Shown: positions 45,113-56,992 of the stretch, in pieces | Position numbering within the stretch: the stretch's first letter is position 1 | Layout: each line of letters opens with the position of its first letter | Notes under the pieces: model-generated | What the model was told of the DNA's origin: nothing | The model's database searches: none | What the model saw: only the letters and a program-made list of their open reading frames with translations | Assembly: GCA_035629175.1 (NCBI GenBank) | Contig: DASPIL010000023.1 | Span: forward strand, 62,001-126,000 | Length of the DNA stretch: 64,000 nt | Source: Verrucomicrobiia bacterium | GTDB lineage: Bacteria > Verrucomicrobiota > Verrucomicrobiia > Limisphaerales > DASXHY01 | Direction: 5' to 3' | Program-made: the position numbers and the translations under genes

Positions 45113-48100
45113 ATGAGCAGGAACATAACGGGTCAGCAGAAGATCGAACCGGTTTTACTCGGTCCGCCGGAGAAACAGGGCCTGTACGACCCGCAGTTTG
45201 AGCACGATGCATGCGGCGTCGGGTTCGTTGTCAACATGAAGGGCCGCAAGTCGCATCAGCTGGTCACCGATGCCCTGCAAATCCTCGTAAATCTTGATCA
45301 TCGCGGCGCGTGCGGATGCGAAGTCAACACGGGTGACGGCGCGGGAATCCTGATGCAGGTTCCGCATGAATTTCTGGCGTCTGAGACGGAGAAGCTAGGC
45401 TTCAAACTTCCCCCATTTGGACAATACGGCGTGGGCATGTTGTTCATGCCGCCCACACTTGCCGATAGGGATGGTGTCAAGAACGAAGTGTCGAGGATTA
45501 TCGGGGAAGAAGGCCAGCTGCTGCTTGGATGGCGGGATATTCCAACGGACAACGCATCACTCGGCAATACCGCCAAGGCTTCAGAGCCGCACATGATGCA
45601 GGTCTTTGTGGGACGCAATCCCGCGTTAAAGGATGATCTGGCTTTCGAGCGGAAGTTGTATGTGATCCGGAAGGTTGCCGAACAGCGGATTCGTTACAGC
45701 GGGAAGGTCCCGGGAGGAAAATGGTTCTATGTGTCCAGCCTGTCGAGCCGCACCGTTGTTTACAAGGGCATGCTGATGCCCGCGCAGGTCGCTGAATATT
45801 ATCCCGATCTTCGCAATTCGGAAATGACAACGGCGCTCGCGCTCGTGCATTCCCGTTTTTCCACGAACACGTTTCCGAGTTGGGACCGTTCGCACCCGTA
45901 CCGCTTCATTGCGCACAACGGCGAAATCAACACACTCCGCGGCAACATCAACTGGATGCACGCGGCCCAGTCCAATTTCAAATCGGAACTGTTCGGCGCC
46001 GACATCAAGAAGGTCCTGCCTGTGGTGAACACGGATGGCAGCGACTCCGCCATGTTCGACAACGCGGTGGAATTGCTGGTGATGGCCGGCCGCGAGTTGC
46101 CGCATGCCATGATGATGATGATTCCCGAGCCGTGGGAAAATCACGAGAGCATGGATCCACAGCGTCGCGCGTTCTACGAGTTTCATTCGTGCCTTATGGA
46201 ACCCTGGGACGGCCCCGCGTCAGTGGCTTTCACAGACGGTTTTCGCATCGGTGCATGTCTCGATCGAAATGGATTGCGGCCCTCCCGTTATTACGTGACT
46301 AAGGATGACCTGGTCATCATGGCGTCGGAAGCGGGAGTGCTCCCGATCGAACCCGAACGTATCGCGATCAAGGGCCGCCTGCAGCCGGGCCGCATGTTTC
46401 TGGTCGACACGATTGAAGGCCGCATCGTGGCTGACGAGGAGTTGAAGAAGAAGTACGCGAGTGAGCATCCGTATCAGCAGTGGCTGGATGAACATCACGT
46501 GCTGCTGGAACAGCTTCCCGAGCCCACGCTGGGAACCGAGCCGGAACATCGCAAGATTGTTCAACGCCAGCTCGCCTTCGGTTACACGTTTGAGGATCTG
46601 CGATTCATTGTTGGGCCGATGGCGAACGATGGCGTGCAGCCGCTGGGTTCCATGGGAACCGACACGCCGCTTGCCGTGCTGTCGAACAAGCCGCAGCTGC
46701 TCTACAACTATTTCAAGCAGTTGTTTGCGCAGGTCACAAATCCGCCAATTGATCCGATTCGCGAAGAAATCATCACATCGACGGAGACGATGGTGGGTGC
46801 CCGCGGAGGTCTCTTGAATCCGACGCCTGAAAGCTGCGCGTTGATCAAGCTCGAGCATCCGCTGTTGACGAACGCCGAGCTGGAGAAGCTTCGGCACGTT
46901 CAGCGCAAGGGCTTCAAGGCGCAGACGCTTTCAATCCTGTTTAAGGCGGGCGACAAAGCCAAGGGCCTCGAAGCAGCCCTCGACGAGGTATTTGCCGCGG
47001 CGGACCGTGCGATTGCAGATGGCGCAACGATCCTGATCCTTTCTGATCGCGGGATTTCGCGCGAGATGGCTCCCGTTCCTGCGCTATTGGCCGTTGCGAG
47101 CCTGCATCATCATCTCATCCGCAAAGGCACCCGCTCGCGCGTCGGCATCGTCCTGGAATCGGGTGAACCCCGTGAGGTCCATCACTTTGCGCTGCTGATT
47201 GGATATGGCTGCAGTGCCATTAATCCTTACCTCGCCTACGACACGATCGACGACATGATTGGCGAAGGCCTGCTGGTGAACACCGACCATCACAAGGCGG
47301 TGAAAAAATACATCAAGGCGACCATCAAGGGCGTGGTCAAGACGATGGCGAAGATGGGCATCTCCACCATCCAGAGCTACCGCGGCGCACAGATCTTTGA
47401 AGCGGTCGGGCTGAACAGTGATGTCATCGACAAATATTTTACATGGACTGCCTCGCGCATCCAGGGAGTCGGCCTTGACGTCATCGCCGAGGAGGCGCTC
47501 GCGCGGCATCATCATGCGTTCCCGGATCGCGATGTGAATGGCGAGCTCGACGCGGGGGGGCAATATCAATGGCGCGACAACGGGGAATATCACCTGTTCA
47601 ATCCGCAGACCATTCACAAGCTGCAGATCGGCTGCCGGCTGAACAGTTACAAGATCTTCCGCGAGTATTCGGAACTGGTGAATAATCAGGCGAAGAATCT
47701 CTGCACGCTGCGCGGTTTGCTTGACTTCAAATGGGCGGAGAACCCGCTGCCAATCGATGAAGTGGAATCGGTGGAATCCATTGTGAAGCGCTTCAAGACG
47801 GGCGCGATGAGTTACGGTTCCATCAGCAAGGAGGCGCACGAGGCGCTCGCCATCGCGATGAACCGACTCGGCGGCAAGTCCAACACCGGCGAAGGCGGTG
47901 AGGATCCGGCCCGCTACAGCTGGACAAACGAACTGGGTGATTCAAAGAACTCGGCCATCAAGCAGGTCGCTTCCGGGCGATTCGGCGTCACCAGCCATTA
48001 CCTTGTCAACGCGCGGGAATTGCAGATCAAAATGGCGCAGGGTGCCAAGCCTGGCGAGGGCGGCGAACTCCCGGGCAAGAAGGTTTTCCCGGAAATTGCG

Positions 48101-49750
48101 AAAACCCGCGGCACCACCGCGGGCGTGGGCTTGATCTCGCCGCCGCCGCATCACGATATTTATTCCATCGAAGATCTCGCGGAGTTGATCCACGACTTGA
48201 AAAATTCCAACCGCGACGCGCGGATCAGCGTGAAGCTCGTGGCCGAAGTGGGCGTGGGAACGGTCGCTGCCGGCGTCGCCAAGGCGCATGCAGACGTTGT
48301 GTTGATCAGCGGGCATGACGGCGGAACCGGCGCGTCGCCGTTGTCATCGATCAAACATGCGGGCGGTCCCTGGGAACTCGGCCTGGCAGAGACGCATCAA
48401 ACGCTGGTGCTGAACAATCTGCGCAGCCGCATTTATGTGGAGACTGACGGACAGCTCAAAACGGGGCGTGACGTCGCGGTCGCGGCGTTGCTGGGCGCGG
48501 AGGAATTTGGTTTCGCAACGGCTCCCCTCGTGGTGCTCGGTTGCATCATGATGCGCGTGTGCCACCTGAACACCTGCCCTGTAGGCGTCGCCACGCAGGA
48601 TCCGCGATTGCGCGAACGATTCAGCGGCGATCCCGCGCATGTGGTGAATTTCATGCGCTTCATTGCCGAGGAATTGCGCGAGATCATGGCGAAGCTGGGT
48701 TTCCGAACGATCGAAGAAATGGTCGGTCGGACGGATCGCCTGGCGCCATGGAAAGCAATTGATCATTGGAAGGCGCGCGGTGTGGATCTCACGCCGGTGT
48801 TGCATCAGCCGCAGGTCGGACCTGAGGTCGGGCGTTTCCGCCAGATCGCACAGGATCATGGGCTTGAGAAATCGCTCGATGTCACGCATCTGCTGGACAT
48901 CTGCCGCCCTGCCATTGAACGCGGCGAATCCGTCAAGGCTGAGTTGCCGATTATCAACGTCAACCGCGTCGTTGGCACAATCACGGGCAGTGAGATCACG
49001 AAGCAGCACGGGCCCGCCGGGCTTCCGGAGGATACCGTGCAGTTGAAGTTCAACGGCAGCGCGGGGCAGAGTTTTGGCGCGTTTATCCCGAAGGGCATGA
49101 CTCTCGAGCTCGAGGGCGATGCGAACGATTATTTCGGCAAAGGCTTGAGCGGCGGCAAACTCGTTGTGTATCCGCCGAAGGGCTCCACTTTCGCAGCTGA
49201 GGATAATATCATCATCGGCAACGTCGCCTTGTATGGCGCGACAAGCGGGGAGATTTTCGTGCGCGGCATGGCGGGTGAACGGTTTGGTGTGCGGAACTCG
49301 GGGGTCAACGCGGTTGTCGAAGCCGTGGGAGATCACGGTTGCGAATACATGACTGGCGGACGCGTTGTTGTGCTCGGCAGGACGGGCCGGAATTTTGCCG
49401 CGGGCATGTCGGGTGGTGTTGCTTACGTCCTGGATGAAGCGGGCGATTTTGCGAATCACTGCAACATGGAACTCGTGGGACTCGGGCCGCTGGTCGACAC
49501 GGACGAAACCGAAGCGGTTTGGAAATTGATCCAGCGGCATCACACCTACACGCGAAGCGAGCGAGCGGCAAAGATATTGGCAGATTGGAAGGCGCACGTG
49601 CCGAAGTTTGTGAAGGTGTTGCCGAAGGATTACGCCCGCGTGCTGGAAGCGTTGAAGCGAGTGGAGCAGCAGGGTCTCAGCGGCGACGACGCGATCATGG
49701 CCGCCTTCGAGGAAAACGTGCGGGACGTGGCGCGTGTTGGCGGTGGGTGA
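45113..49750 (+). CDS. gltB: Glutamate synthase large subunit
   Basis: 1545 aa. The class II amidotransferase nucleophile is Cys34 ([12 protein letters not shown]), so a 33-residue propeptide must be removed. The central domain and the FMN-binding synthase domain follow, with [33 protein letters not shown] and [29 protein letters not shown] provides the 3Fe-4S cysteines. The C-terminal beta-helix (GXXG repeats, for example [12 protein letters not shown]-type segments) ends the protein. It transfers glutamine amide nitrogen to 2-oxoglutarate. gltD follows after 181 bases, so this is the NADPH-type enzyme. Confidence 0.98.
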   Translation: MSRNITGQQKIEPVLLGPPEKQGLYDPQFEHDACGVGFVVNMKGRKSHQLVTDALQILVNLDHRGACGCEVNTGDGAGILMQVPHEFLASETEKLGFKLPPFGQYGVGMLFMPPTLADRDGVKNEVSRIIGEEGQLLLGWRDIPTDNASLGNTAKASEPHMMQVFVGRNPALKDDLAFERKLYVIRKVAEQRIRYSGKVPGGKWFYVSSLSSRTVVYKGMLMPAQVAEYYPDLRNSEMTTALALVHSRFSTNTFPSWDRSHPYRFIAHNGEINTLRGNINWMHAAQSNFKSELFGADIKKVLPVVNTDGSDSAMFDNAVELLVMAGRELPHAMMMMIPEPWENHESMDPQRRAFYEFHSCLMEPWDGPASVAFTDGFRIGACLDRNGLRPSRYYVTKDDLVIMASEAGVLPIEPERIAIKGRLQPGRMFLVDTIEGRIVADEELKKKYASEHPYQQWLDEHHVLLEQLPEPTLGTEPEHRKIVQRQLAFGYTFEDLRFIVGPMANDGVQPLGSMGTDTPLAVLSNKPQLLYNYFKQLFAQVTNPPIDPIREEIITSTETMVGARGGLLNPTPESCALIKLEHPLLTNAELEKLRHVQRKGFKAQTLSILFKAGDKAKGLEAALDEVFAAADRAIADGATILILSDRGISREMAPVPALLAVASLHHHLIRKGTRSRVGIVLESGEPREVHHFALLIGYGCSAINPYLAYDTIDDMIGEGLLVNTDHHKAVKKYIKATIKGVVKTMAKMGISTIQSYRGAQIFEAVGLNSDVIDKYFTWTASRIQGVGLDVIAEEALARHHHAFPDRDVNGELDAGGQYQWRDNGEYHLFNPQTIHKLQIGCRLNSYKIFREYSELVNNQAKNLCTLRGLLDFKWAENPLPIDEVESVESIVKRFKTGAMSYGSISKEAHEALAIAMNRLGGKSNTGEGGEDPARYSWTNELGDSKNSAIKQVASGRFGVTSHYLVNARELQIKMAQGAKPGEGGELPGKKVFPEIAKTRGTTAGVGLISPPPHHDIYSIEDLAELIHDLKNSNRDARISVKLVAEVGVGTVAAGVAKAHADVVLISGHDGGTGASPLSSIKHAGGPWELGLAETHQTLVLNNLRSRIYVETDGQLKTGRDVAVAALLGAEEFGFATAPLVVLGCIMMRVCHLNTCPVGVATQDPRLRERFSGDPAHVVNFMRFIAEELREIMAKLGFRTIEEMVGRTDRLAPWKAIDHWKARGVDLTPVLHQPQVGPEVGRFRQIAQDHGLEKSLDVTHLLDICRPAIERGESVKAELPIINVNRVVGTITGSEITKQHGPAGLPEDTVQLKFNGSAGQSFGAFIPKGMTLELEGDANDYFGKGLSGGKLVVYPPKGSTFAAEDNIIIGNVALYGATSGEIFVRGMAGERFGVRNSGVNAVVEAVGDHGCEYMTGGRVVVLGRTGRNFAAGMSGGVAYVLDEAGDFANHCNMELVGLGPLVDTDETEAVWKLIQRHHTYTRSERAAKILADWKAHVPKFVKVLPKDYARVLEALKRVEQQGLSGDDAIMAAFEENVRDVARVGGG

Positions 49751-49931
49751 GCAGCCTGCTGATGCAACACACTTCAAAACGGGTAGCGCCTGGCGCACTC
49801 ATCGGCTGAAGCCGGAACTCTCTAGAACTGTAACCTGAACAATGAACTGGAAGACGCGAATGGTTGAAATTGCGGCCGCTGATTGTGCGCGGCGCATTCC
49901 GGCGTTTCGCCTCCAGACCTGACAACTACTC

Positions 49932-51416
49932 ATGGGTAAACCCACTGGATTTCTTGATTACCTGCGCCAGCTGCCGAAGGATCGTTCGGCCGCAGAGCGC
50001 ATTGCTGACTGGAACGAGTTTCACTTTCACATGCCGGAAGAGGACCTGCGCAAGCAGGGCGCGCGCTGCATGGATTGCGGAATTCCCTTCTGCCATACGG
50101 GACAGCTCCTCAACGGAATGGCCAGCGGCTGCCCGATTCACAACCTCATTCCCGAATGGAACGACCTCGTTTATCGCGGTCTCTGGCGCGAAGCCCTCGA
50201 CCGGCTTCATAAAACCAATAATTTCCCCGACTTCACAGGCCGGGTCTGTCCGGCGCCCTGCGAAGGCTCATGCGTGCTGGGCATGAACAACCCGCCCGTC
50301 ACGATCAAGAACATTGAATGCGCGATCATTGACCACGGCTGGGAGAATGGATGGGTCGTTCCCGAGCCGCCCAAGAAGCGCACTGGAAAGAAGGTCGCCG
50401 TTGTGGGATCCGGGCCTGCAGGCATTTCTGCCGCCGCCCAGTTGAACAAGGCCGGTCATCTCGTGACCGTGTTCGAGCGCGCCGATCGGCCTGGAGGCCT
50501 GCTCATGTATGGCATTCCCAACATGAAGCTCGACAAGAACGAAGTCGTGATGCGCCGGCTGAAGGTGCTTGAGAAGGAAGGCATCCAGTTCGTCTGCAAC
50601 ACGGAGGTGGGCAAGAACCTGCCAGCGGAACAGTTGCTCAAGGATTTTGACGCCGTCGTGCTCTGCACGGGCGCGACCAAGCCGCGTGACCTGCCGATCG
50701 AAGGCCGGCCGTTGAAGGGCATTCATTTCGCGATGGAATTCCTGACGGAGAATACCCGCGCCGTGCTGAATCAGCACAAAAACGGCGGGTTCATCTCCGC
50801 GGAAGGCAAGGACGTCGTCGTCATTGGCGGCGGCGACACGGGAACGGATTGCGTCGGAACCTCGATACGCCATGGCTGCAAGAGCCTCGTGCAGGTGGAA
50901 ATTCTGCCCAAGCCGCCGCTTGATCGGGCGAAGGACAATCCGTGGCCGGAATGGCCAAAGGTGTACCGCATGGACTACGGGCAGGAGGAAGCTGCCGACA
51001 AGTTTGGCGCCGACCCCCGCGTTTATCTTACCACCGCGACGAAGTTCGAAGGTGATGCGAACGGGCACGTCAAGGCGGTCCATACGGTCGAAGTTGCGTG
51101 GGAACGCAACGACAAGGGCCAGTTTATGTCGAGGCACGTTCCCGGGACGGAGAAAGTGCTTCCTGCGCAGCTCGTGTTGCTGGCGATGGGATTCCTCGGG
51201 CCGGAGCAGCCGTTGCTTGATGCGTTGAACGTCGAACGCGATCCGCGTTCAAATGTGAAGGCGGAATTCGAGAAGTATCACACGAACATCAAGGGCGTGT
51301 TTGCTGCGGGAGATTGCCGCCGCGGACAAAGCCTCGTGGTCTGGGCCTTCAATGAGGGTCGCGGCGCCGCGCGCGAGTGTGATCGTTACCTGATGGGGCA
51401 CACGGACCTGCCGTAA
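49932..51416 (+). CDS. gltD: Glutamate synthase small subunit
   Basis: 494 aa. The N-terminal cysteines for two 4Fe-4S clusters are C46, C49, C54 ([11 protein letters not shown]) and C106, C110, C114 ([11 protein letters not shown]). An FAD-binding motif ([17 protein letters not shown]) and an NADPH-binding motif ([17 protein letters not shown]) follow. [22 protein letters not shown] closes the FAD site. It passes electrons from NADPH to the large subunit. The 181-base gap to gltB holds no other gene or clear terminator, so both are probably one operon. Confidence 0.97.
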   Translation: MGKPTGFLDYLRQLPKDRSAAERIADWNEFHFHMPEEDLRKQGARCMDCGIPFCHTGQLLNGMASGCPIHNLIPEWNDLVYRGLWREALDRLHKTNNFPDFTGRVCPAPCEGSCVLGMNNPPVTIKNIECAIIDHGWENGWVVPEPPKKRTGKKVAVVGSGPAGISAAAQLNKAGHLVTVFERADRPGGLLMYGIPNMKLDKNEVVMRRLKVLEKEGIQFVCNTEVGKNLPAEQLLKDFDAVVLCTGATKPRDLPIEGRPLKGIHFAMEFLTENTRAVLNQHKNGGFISAEGKDVVVIGGGDTGTDCVGTSIRHGCKSLVQVEILPKPPLDRAKDNPWPEWPKVYRMDYGQEEAADKFGADPRVYLTTATKFEGDANGHVKAVHTVEVAWERNDKGQFMSRHVPGTEKVLPAQLVLLAMGFLGPEQPLLDALNVERDPRSNVKAEFEKYHTNIKGVFAAGDCRRGQSLVVWAFNEGRGAARECDRYLMGHTDLP

Positions 51417-51810
51417 GGTGCCCCGACCTTGCCGTTCCGGCGCCTCAGCGTGCGGGAGCGGAATGCCTTCTGAGCAGCGCGGCTGTGTCTGCACGGCCCA
51501 GCCGCAATGGGCGGGAACGCGTGCAAGCTTCATCCGTCGGAATCCGCCCACGGCACTGCGCCTGACGCGCAGACAGGCTGCTGTTCACCCCAATTAAACC
51601 CGCCCTTCTGCGCCTTCGCAGGTCGTCCACTGAAACGCCGCGAACGCAGCGCGCTTTCTGGAACACTTCATTTTTCCCGCGAAATAGTTTCCCCCCGGCA
51701 ATTCTGTACGTAATCCTCCTGATTTAAAAATTCGGTATTCGATGACATTGAATGGGCCCGCGTTGTTTCTATGCTTGTGGACAAGAATGAATTGACCCGG
51801 TGACTTCCGT
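51417..51810. other. Intergenic region, no gene supported
   Basis: 394 bases between gltD and the small ORF before the kinase. Open frames are short and Arg/Cys-rich. A possible promoter for the downstream pair lies at 51748-51775. The remainder holds GC-rich stretches resembling the dispersed repeats elsewhere in the window, but no exact copy was found. Confidence 0.4.
51748..51775 (+). promoter_or_regulatory. Possible promoter of the small ORF-kinase pair
   Basis: TTGAAT (51748-51753), 16 bases and TATGCT (51770-51775), each four of six to consensus. It lies 35 bases before the small ORF start at 51811. Confidence 0.35.
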
Positions 51811-51993
51811 ATGGATTATCTAATGACAGTGACCGCAGCAGGAAAGGCTTACTTCGTTTCGCATGACACCCGGGGTAGACAGAGGATCGTCAGGCGTGAA
51901 GCGATTGTCACTTCAACGGGGACCGACCTGGTCGGACGGAAGCAATCGCGATCGCAATTTTTCTATACCTTGGTGAGCCCACTCTCGAAATGA
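51811..51993 (+). CDS. Small protein, 60 aa, coupled to the downstream kinase
   Basis: MDYLMTVTAAGKAYFVSHDT begins a frame with balanced, protein-like composition and a basic middle (RGRQRIVRREAIV). The stop overlaps the kinase ATG as ATGA, the classic translational coupling arrangement. No known domain is recognised and there is no signal or membrane helix. It could be a small partner or a translated leader of the kinase gene. Confidence 0.5.
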   Translation: MDYLMTVTAAGKAYFVSHDTRGRQRIVRREAIVTSTGTDLVGRKQSRSQFFYTLVSPLSK

Positions 51994-54032
51994 AAACCCT
52001 CCTTGTCCTGGCTCCGCATCCGGAGCTGGCCGAGACCCTTCGTGCGGGTCTCAGCCCTGAACAGTATCGTATTGTCCACCGCGCCGGTGTTGAAGAAGCG
52101 GAGCCGCTGCTCGCGCACGGCCTTGCCAACGCCTGCATCGTCGATGTGGAACTTGCGGGCGTGCAGGAGATTTGGATTCTTGAGAAGCTGCGCCGCCGCG
52201 CGCCGCGGTGCCCGATCATTCTTTTTACAGGTTCAAAGCAGGCGGAGTGGGAGGAGGAGGCGTATCTCAAGGGCGCCACTCACGTGTTTGCCAAGCCTGT
52301 GCGAATGCGCATGTTCACCGCCATGCTGGAGCGCCTCTGGACTGTCCCCGCTGCCGCGGAAGCTCCCCACACGGAAAAGCATCCCCACGAGGTCGCCAAG
52401 CCGCCGGAGCCGGCGCAGCTTTCCGGTGCCGCCGCACAGGCCAGCTATCAAAGCCTCGGCGCCTTGCGCGGGTTCTCAGCCATCCTCACCCATTCGCTTG
52501 ACGCCGATGCAATGCTCAAGCAGTTCCTGCTGTTGCTGCGCGAGTTGATCGGCATCAACCGCGCCGCGGTGTTTCTGCATCAACCCGTCCAATGGATGGG
52601 TGAGCGGCTCCCGCTCGAACAAGGCCGGCGCCTCCGCGCCGCGTGCGCCATCGGCGTTGCGCCGGGACTGCTCGAGCACTTCGAACTCTCGTTCGAAAAC
52701 GGGATTGGCGGACAGGTGTCGCGCCTCGGGCGAATCCTGCGACGCCACAGCGAAGAAGCGCGCCGGGACGCGGAAACTCAAAAAGAATTTGAATTGCTCG
52801 GAACACAGGTTGCCGTGCCGATTCTCGACCGCGAAACCGTGGTCGGAGTGGCTGTGTTCGACGGCCATATCACGGGCGAACCGCTGGCAAACGGTGAACT
52901 GGAATTGATCTTCCATCTGCTGGAGCAGGTCGGGCTCGCAGTCAAAAACATCTGGCTGCATGATCAACTGGGATCGAACCACGAAATGATGGCGGGCATT
53001 CTCCGCGAGTTGAACAATGCGTGCGTGGTCGTGAATCGCGATCTCGCCGTGCTGCACTCCAACAAGACGGCCCGCAGGTTCTTCACGGTTTCCAATCGGC
53101 GAACGGGCGAATTGGAATTCAGCGACCTCCCGCAGTCCATTGGCGCCAAAGTTTATCAGGTGCTGAAAACCGGGACTGCAATCCCGCCATTCAAGTTCCA
53201 GCCCGAAGGGGTTCCAGGCGCGGTGTACAACGTCTCGATCGTTCCCTTCCAGCGCCAGACCGGAACGCAACCCGCATCGGCGTTATTGATGGTCGAGGAC
53301 CTCACCCAGAGCGAACAGTTCCGGCGGCTGGAACTCGAGACCGCGAATCTGCGCCTCGTCCGCACCATGGCCGATCGCCTGGCACACGAGATTGGCAATG
53401 CGATGGTGCCGCTTTCGACCCATCAGCAATTGCTCGCCGACAAATACAAGGATCCTGAATTCCGGGCCTCGCTGGATGCAGCGCTGGCGGATGGCGTCAA
53501 GCGCGTCACGCGCCTGATCAATCAAATGCGTTTTCTGGCGCGCGATTCCGTTCTCGCACAGGAGGCATTCCCGGTGACGCCGTTGATCGAGGAAGCCTAC
53601 CAGGAAGCGCGGAAGCATCAGCCCGTCAAGTCGGCTGAGTTCCAATACAAGGACGAGGACAAGCCGTTTGTTGTAACGGGCGACCGCGCTGCGTTGAAGC
53701 ACGCATTGACCGAAGTGATCATCAACGCGCTGCAGGCCAACCCATCGAATGCAAAAATTGGCGTCAGCCTGCATGAACACGCAAACGGAAACGGCCGGCC
53801 CGCGCTGGAAATCCAGGTCCAGGACAACGGGACGGGTTTCACTTCCGAGGCGGCGCAGAATGCACCGTCACCCTTCTTCACCACCCGCAATGTCGGGCTG
53901 GGGCTCGGCCTCACCGTCAGCCGCAAGATCATAGAAACCCATCACGGCAAACTGGAAATCGTCGCGCCGAAGAGCGGACAGTCCGGGATCATCCGCATTT
54001 CGCTGCCCGTTGACGCCGCGCCCCAAGGCTGA
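51990..54032 (+). CDS. Soluble hybrid kinase: receiver-like, GAF, PAS, HisKA, HATPase
   Basis: 680 aa, no membrane segment. Residues 1-115 form a receiver-like domain with Asp52, Thr80 and Lys102, but the acidic pair expected near residues 8-9 is missing (LVLAPHPE), so phosphorylation is doubtful. A GAF domain (about 165-320) and a PAS-like domain (about 330-440) follow. The phospho-acceptor is His466 in DRLAHEIGNAMVPLSTH, an NtrB-like pattern. The ATPase has EVIINALQANPS, VQDNGTGF and FFTTRNVGLGLGL. No response regulator is adjacent. Confidence 0.88.
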   Translation: MKTLLVLAPHPELAETLRAGLSPEQYRIVHRAGVEEAEPLLAHGLANACIVDVELAGVQEIWILEKLRRRAPRCPIILFTGSKQAEWEEEAYLKGATHVFAKPVRMRMFTAMLERLWTVPAAAEAPHTEKHPHEVAKPPEPAQLSGAAAQASYQSLGALRGFSAILTHSLDADAMLKQFLLLLRELIGINRAAVFLHQPVQWMGERLPLEQGRRLRAACAIGVAPGLLEHFELSFENGIGGQVSRLGRILRRHSEEARRDAETQKEFELLGTQVAVPILDRETVVGVAVFDGHITGEPLANGELELIFHLLEQVGLAVKNIWLHDQLGSNHEMMAGILRELNNACVVVNRDLAVLHSNKTARRFFTVSNRRTGELEFSDLPQSIGAKVYQVLKTGTAIPPFKFQPEGVPGAVYNVSIVPFQRQTGTQPASALLMVEDLTQSEQFRRLELETANLRLVRTMADRLAHEIGNAMVPLSTHQQLLADKYKDPEFRASLDAALADGVKRVTRLINQMRFLARDSVLAQEAFPVTPLIEEAYQEARKHQPVKSAEFQYKDEDKPFVVTGDRAALKHALTEVIINALQANPSNAKIGVSLHEHANGNGRPALEIQVQDNGTGFTSEAAQNAPSPFFTTRNVGLGLGLTVSRKIIETHHGKLEIVAPKSGQSGIIRISLPVDAAPQG

Positions 54033-54114
54033 ACCGCTACAAGCAGGGCAGCGCGATTCGCTGCAGAAGTGCCGCGTGTGTTCGGCGGGAAAGGTTGCAC
54101 CCGTCGGAGCGCGC

Positions 54115-56079
54115 CTACGGCAGGAGCCCGCGCTTTTTCAACATCGTTTCCACCGCGCGGTCCATCAGGAGTTCCGCAAGAGGTTTCGACGTCTCGTCGA
54201 GCTGTGCGCACGCGGCCTTCAGCTGGGCGACATCGCCGCTCCCGCTTTTCTGCGATTCCGATTTGATCGAGCTTTCAACAACGGCCAAAGCCTGCTCCAG
54301 TTCAGCGCGATAACCCGCATCCAGCTCACTGGAGCACTCATCCAGCGCCTTGCGTGTCGCGTTCACCAGTTCGGCTGCCTTGAGTTTCGCCTCAATCCAC
54401 CGCCGTGCAGCGAGGTCTTCGAAGGCGTGTTCCACCGATTCTTCAACCATCTGCTGAACGGCCGAGTCATCCACATCCACCGCTGACTTCATTTCCACGA
54501 TCTTTTCGTTGCCTGTCCGCGTGTCGCGCGCGAGGACGTGCAGGATGCCATTGGCATCAATTTCGAACTGCACGCCCACCCTGGCGGCGCCCCGCGGCGC
54601 GCGTTCGAACTCCAGCGTGAATTTGCCGAGGCTCCAATTGTCGCGCGCGCGCTCGCGTTCACCCTGCAACACGTGAATGAGCATGCTGGCCTGATTATCC
54701 ATTGCGGTGGTGAACATCTCGCCTGCCTTCAGGGGAATGGTCGAGTTGCGCGGAATGATCACGTTCATCAAGCCGCCAAAGGTTTCGATCCCCAGTGAAA
54801 GCGGCGTCACGTCAAGCAGGAGCAGATTTTGGAATCCGCCAGACAGAATCTCGGCCTGAATCGCAGCGCCCAGCGCAACAGCTTCATCGGGGTTCTGCGA
54901 TGTGTTTAGCTGCGGGCCCGAACCGCGATGAAAATCCTCCCCGATGCGGATGCCCCCGCGGGTTTCCTCAAAGTCCGCGCATTCGAACCATTCGCTGACG
55001 AGCTGGCGAACGAGCGGCATGCGCGTCTGGCCCCCGACGAGAATCACCTGATCGAGTTCGCGCGGCTCCAGTTTCGCGTCAGCGAGGGAACGCAAGCAAT
55101 GCTCGCGTGTCCGCAGGATAACGTCGCGCGCCAGTCGTTCCAGTTGGGCCCGTGCAAGCGTGCAGCCGAAGCTGTAATCAGGGGTAAGGAAGGGAAGGGT
55201 GATCTCCACCTCGGTTTCTGCTGACAACCGGATCTTGGCCTGCTCGGCCGCTTCGCGAATCCGGGACAACTGCGTGAGCACGGACGCGGATGGAAGTGTG
55301 TCCTGCAGCGATCGCGTTGCCGCCGCGCCGGGTGCGAACGGCTTCAGGTCTGGGATGTGAGGCGCGATTTGTTCGACCAGGAATTCCATTACGCGTTGAT
55401 CGATGTCGTCTCCACCCAGTCGCGTGTTGCCATTCGTGGAGAGCACCTGGAAGACGCCGCCCGTCAGTTCAAGTATCGACAGGTCGAACGTGCCTCCGCC
55501 AAGATCGTAAACTGCGATCCGCGCTTTTTCGTGCAGCCGATTCAGGCCATACGCAAGCGCCGCGGCTGTCGGCTCGTTGATGATCCGTTCAACCGCGAAT
55601 CCTGCCAGTTCGCCAGCCCGTTTTGTCGCATTGCGTTGCGCGTCGTTGAAGTAGGCGGGCACGGTGATTACCGCACGGGAGACAGCTCCGCCCGTATAAT
55701 GCTCCGCATCCTTCCTAAGCTTTTTGAGAATTTCGGCAGAAACCTCCTCGGGCGTGTAATCGCGCCCATGGATCGGGATTGTCACCGCGCCTCCTCCCTC
55801 GGTCTTCACCCGGTAAGTGACCGATGCCTCGCCCGATACATCCGAGCCGCGGCGGCCGATGAAGCGCTTCACCGAGTAAACGGTTTCGTCAGGCCGAATG
55901 AGGCGCAGTCGATTCGCGGGATGCCCAACGAGCGGAGCCGAGTTGTTGGCTGAGTAATGAACGATGGACGGGGTGAGGCGGTTGCCTTCTGAATCAGCAA
56001 TCACCAGGGGAATCCCGGAATCAACGAGGGCCACCAGTGAATTGGTGGTGCCGAGGTCAATGCCGACAATTTTGCTCAT
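54115..56079 (-). CDS. DnaK-family Hsp70 paralog
   Basis: 654 aa. The ATPase domain begins [19 protein letters not shown] and has [43 protein letters not shown] and [11 protein letters not shown]. About 25 residues rich in Gly ([20 protein letters not shown]) are inserted before [11 protein letters not shown]. The substrate domain carries [17 protein letters not shown] and NSTIPLKA. The C-terminus ends KKRGLLP, without the acidic tail of housekeeping DnaK. No grpE or dnaJ is near, so it is probably an HscA-like or specialised chaperone rather than the main DnaK. Confidence 0.93.
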   Translation of the reverse strand: MSKIVGIDLGTTNSLVALVDSGIPLVIADSEGNRLTPSIVHYSANNSAPLVGHPANRLRLIRPDETVYSVKRFIGRRGSDVSGEASVTYRVKTEGGGAVTIPIHGRDYTPEEVSAEILKKLRKDAEHYTGGAVSRAVITVPAYFNDAQRNATKRAGELAGFAVERIINEPTAAALAYGLNRLHEKARIAVYDLGGGTFDLSILELTGGVFQVLSTNGNTRLGGDDIDQRVMEFLVEQIAPHIPDLKPFAPGAAATRSLQDTLPSASVLTQLSRIREAAEQAKIRLSAETEVEITLPFLTPDYSFGCTLARAQLERLARDVILRTREHCLRSLADAKLEPRELDQVILVGGQTRMPLVRQLVSEWFECADFEETRGGIRIGEDFHRGSGPQLNTSQNPDEAVALGAAIQAEILSGGFQNLLLLDVTPLSLGIETFGGLMNVIIPRNSTIPLKAGEMFTTAMDNQASMLIHVLQGERERARDNWSLGKFTLEFERAPRGAARVGVQFEIDANGILHVLARDTRTGNEKIVEMKSAVDVDDSAVQQMVEESVEHAFEDLAARRWIEAKLKAAELVNATRKALDECSSELDAGYRAELEQALAVVESSIKSESQKSGSGDVAQLKAACAQLDETSKPLAELLMDRAVETMLKKRGLLP

Positions 56080-56243
56080 AGGAAAGGTGGACTGTGAGAC
56101 AACCTGCTCATCAAATCAACATTCCAGCGATCCTCCCGCGTCAGCGGAGCGCCGAATTGCAGTCGTATAGGTTCTCTTTGCTTGCATGGGACATAGCTCT
56201 CAATTCGAACGCGATCCGGTTGCTTGGCGATCTTAAGGCGATC

Positions 56244-56259
56244 GCAAGTCGGCGCTCCG
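56244..56259. repeat. Copy of a dispersed intergenic repeat (16-base core)
   Basis: Identical to 15863-15878 (GCAAGTCGGCGCTCCG), in the gap between the dnaK paralog and the CoaB-type gene. A related inverted stretch (GGAGCGCCGAATTGCAGTC) lies at about 56145-56163 in the same gap, so the unit may be a larger imperfect palindrome. Confidence 0.6.
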
Positions 56260-56328
56260 ACGGTCGGTGCTGCCGAGGCGGCCGGGGAAAAAGCTTGGCA
56301 ACCCGCGTGCTTGATTCTCTGATTTGAT

Positions 56329-56979
56329 ATGAACTGCATCGTCACCGCTGGTCCAACCTACGAAAAAATGGACCAGGTACGCCGTCTTACCAACTTTTCC
56401 ACAGGCCGGCTGGGTATTGAACTGGCGCGTTTTCTGACAGAGCGCGGACACGATGTCACTCTTCTTGTTGGCGAACAGGCCACATACGGCGGGGAGCGGC
56501 GGGCGAACCGGATCGAAACGTTCGCCACGACTTCCGACCTTCGCGAATGGTTTCGCGCCTTGGCAGACGCGGGGGCTGAAGCGATCTTTCACACTGCTGC
56601 CGTCAGCGATTTCAGTTTCGGAAAGATCTGGCTGCGACTGCCTGATGGCGAAATGTCGGAATTGAAAAGTGGAAAAATATCCACGCGCCAGGGCACGTTG
56701 ATGGCCGAATTGGTTCCCACTCCCAAGATCATCTCGGAACTGCGTGACTGGTATCCGAAGACCCAGATCATTGGATGGAAATACGAAGTGGAAGGTGACC
56801 AGGCAGCTGTGATTGCCGCGGCGGCGCGACAACTTCATGAATGCCTTACCGATGCCTGCGTCGCGAACGGCCCCGCGTATGGCGAAGGCTTTGGCATCGT
56901 TGTCCCAAACGGCAAGGTGACCCACCTCGATACGATTCCTGGCCTCTTCGACGCGCTTGAAGCCCGCGTTCGGAAATGA
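56329..56979 (+). CDS. Stand-alone CoaB-type phosphopantothenate-cysteine ligase domain
   Basis: 216 aa. CIVTAGPTYEKMDQVRRLTN and FSTGRLGIELARFL correspond to the CoaB signatures GPTxExIDPVRxxxN and SSGKMG. HTAAVSDFSF and TPKIISELRDWYPKTQIIGWK complete the CTP/phosphopantothenate site, and CVANGPAYGEGF replaces the usual 'VANDV' region. CoaB joins cysteine to 4'-phosphopantothenate in coenzyme A synthesis. In most bacteria it is fused to CoaC; the decarboxylase half is absent here and must be elsewhere if this enzyme does that job. Confidence 0.83.
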   Translation: MNCIVTAGPTYEKMDQVRRLTNFSTGRLGIELARFLTERGHDVTLLVGEQATYGGERRANRIETFATTSDLREWFRALADAGAEAIFHTAAVSDFSFGKIWLRLPDGEMSELKSGKISTRQGTLMAELVPTPKIISELRDWYPKTQIIGWKYEVEGDQAAVIAAAARQLHECLTDACVANGPAYGEGFGIVVPNGKVTHLDTIPGLFDALEARVRK

Positions 56980-56992
56980 TTCACTTGCCGCA

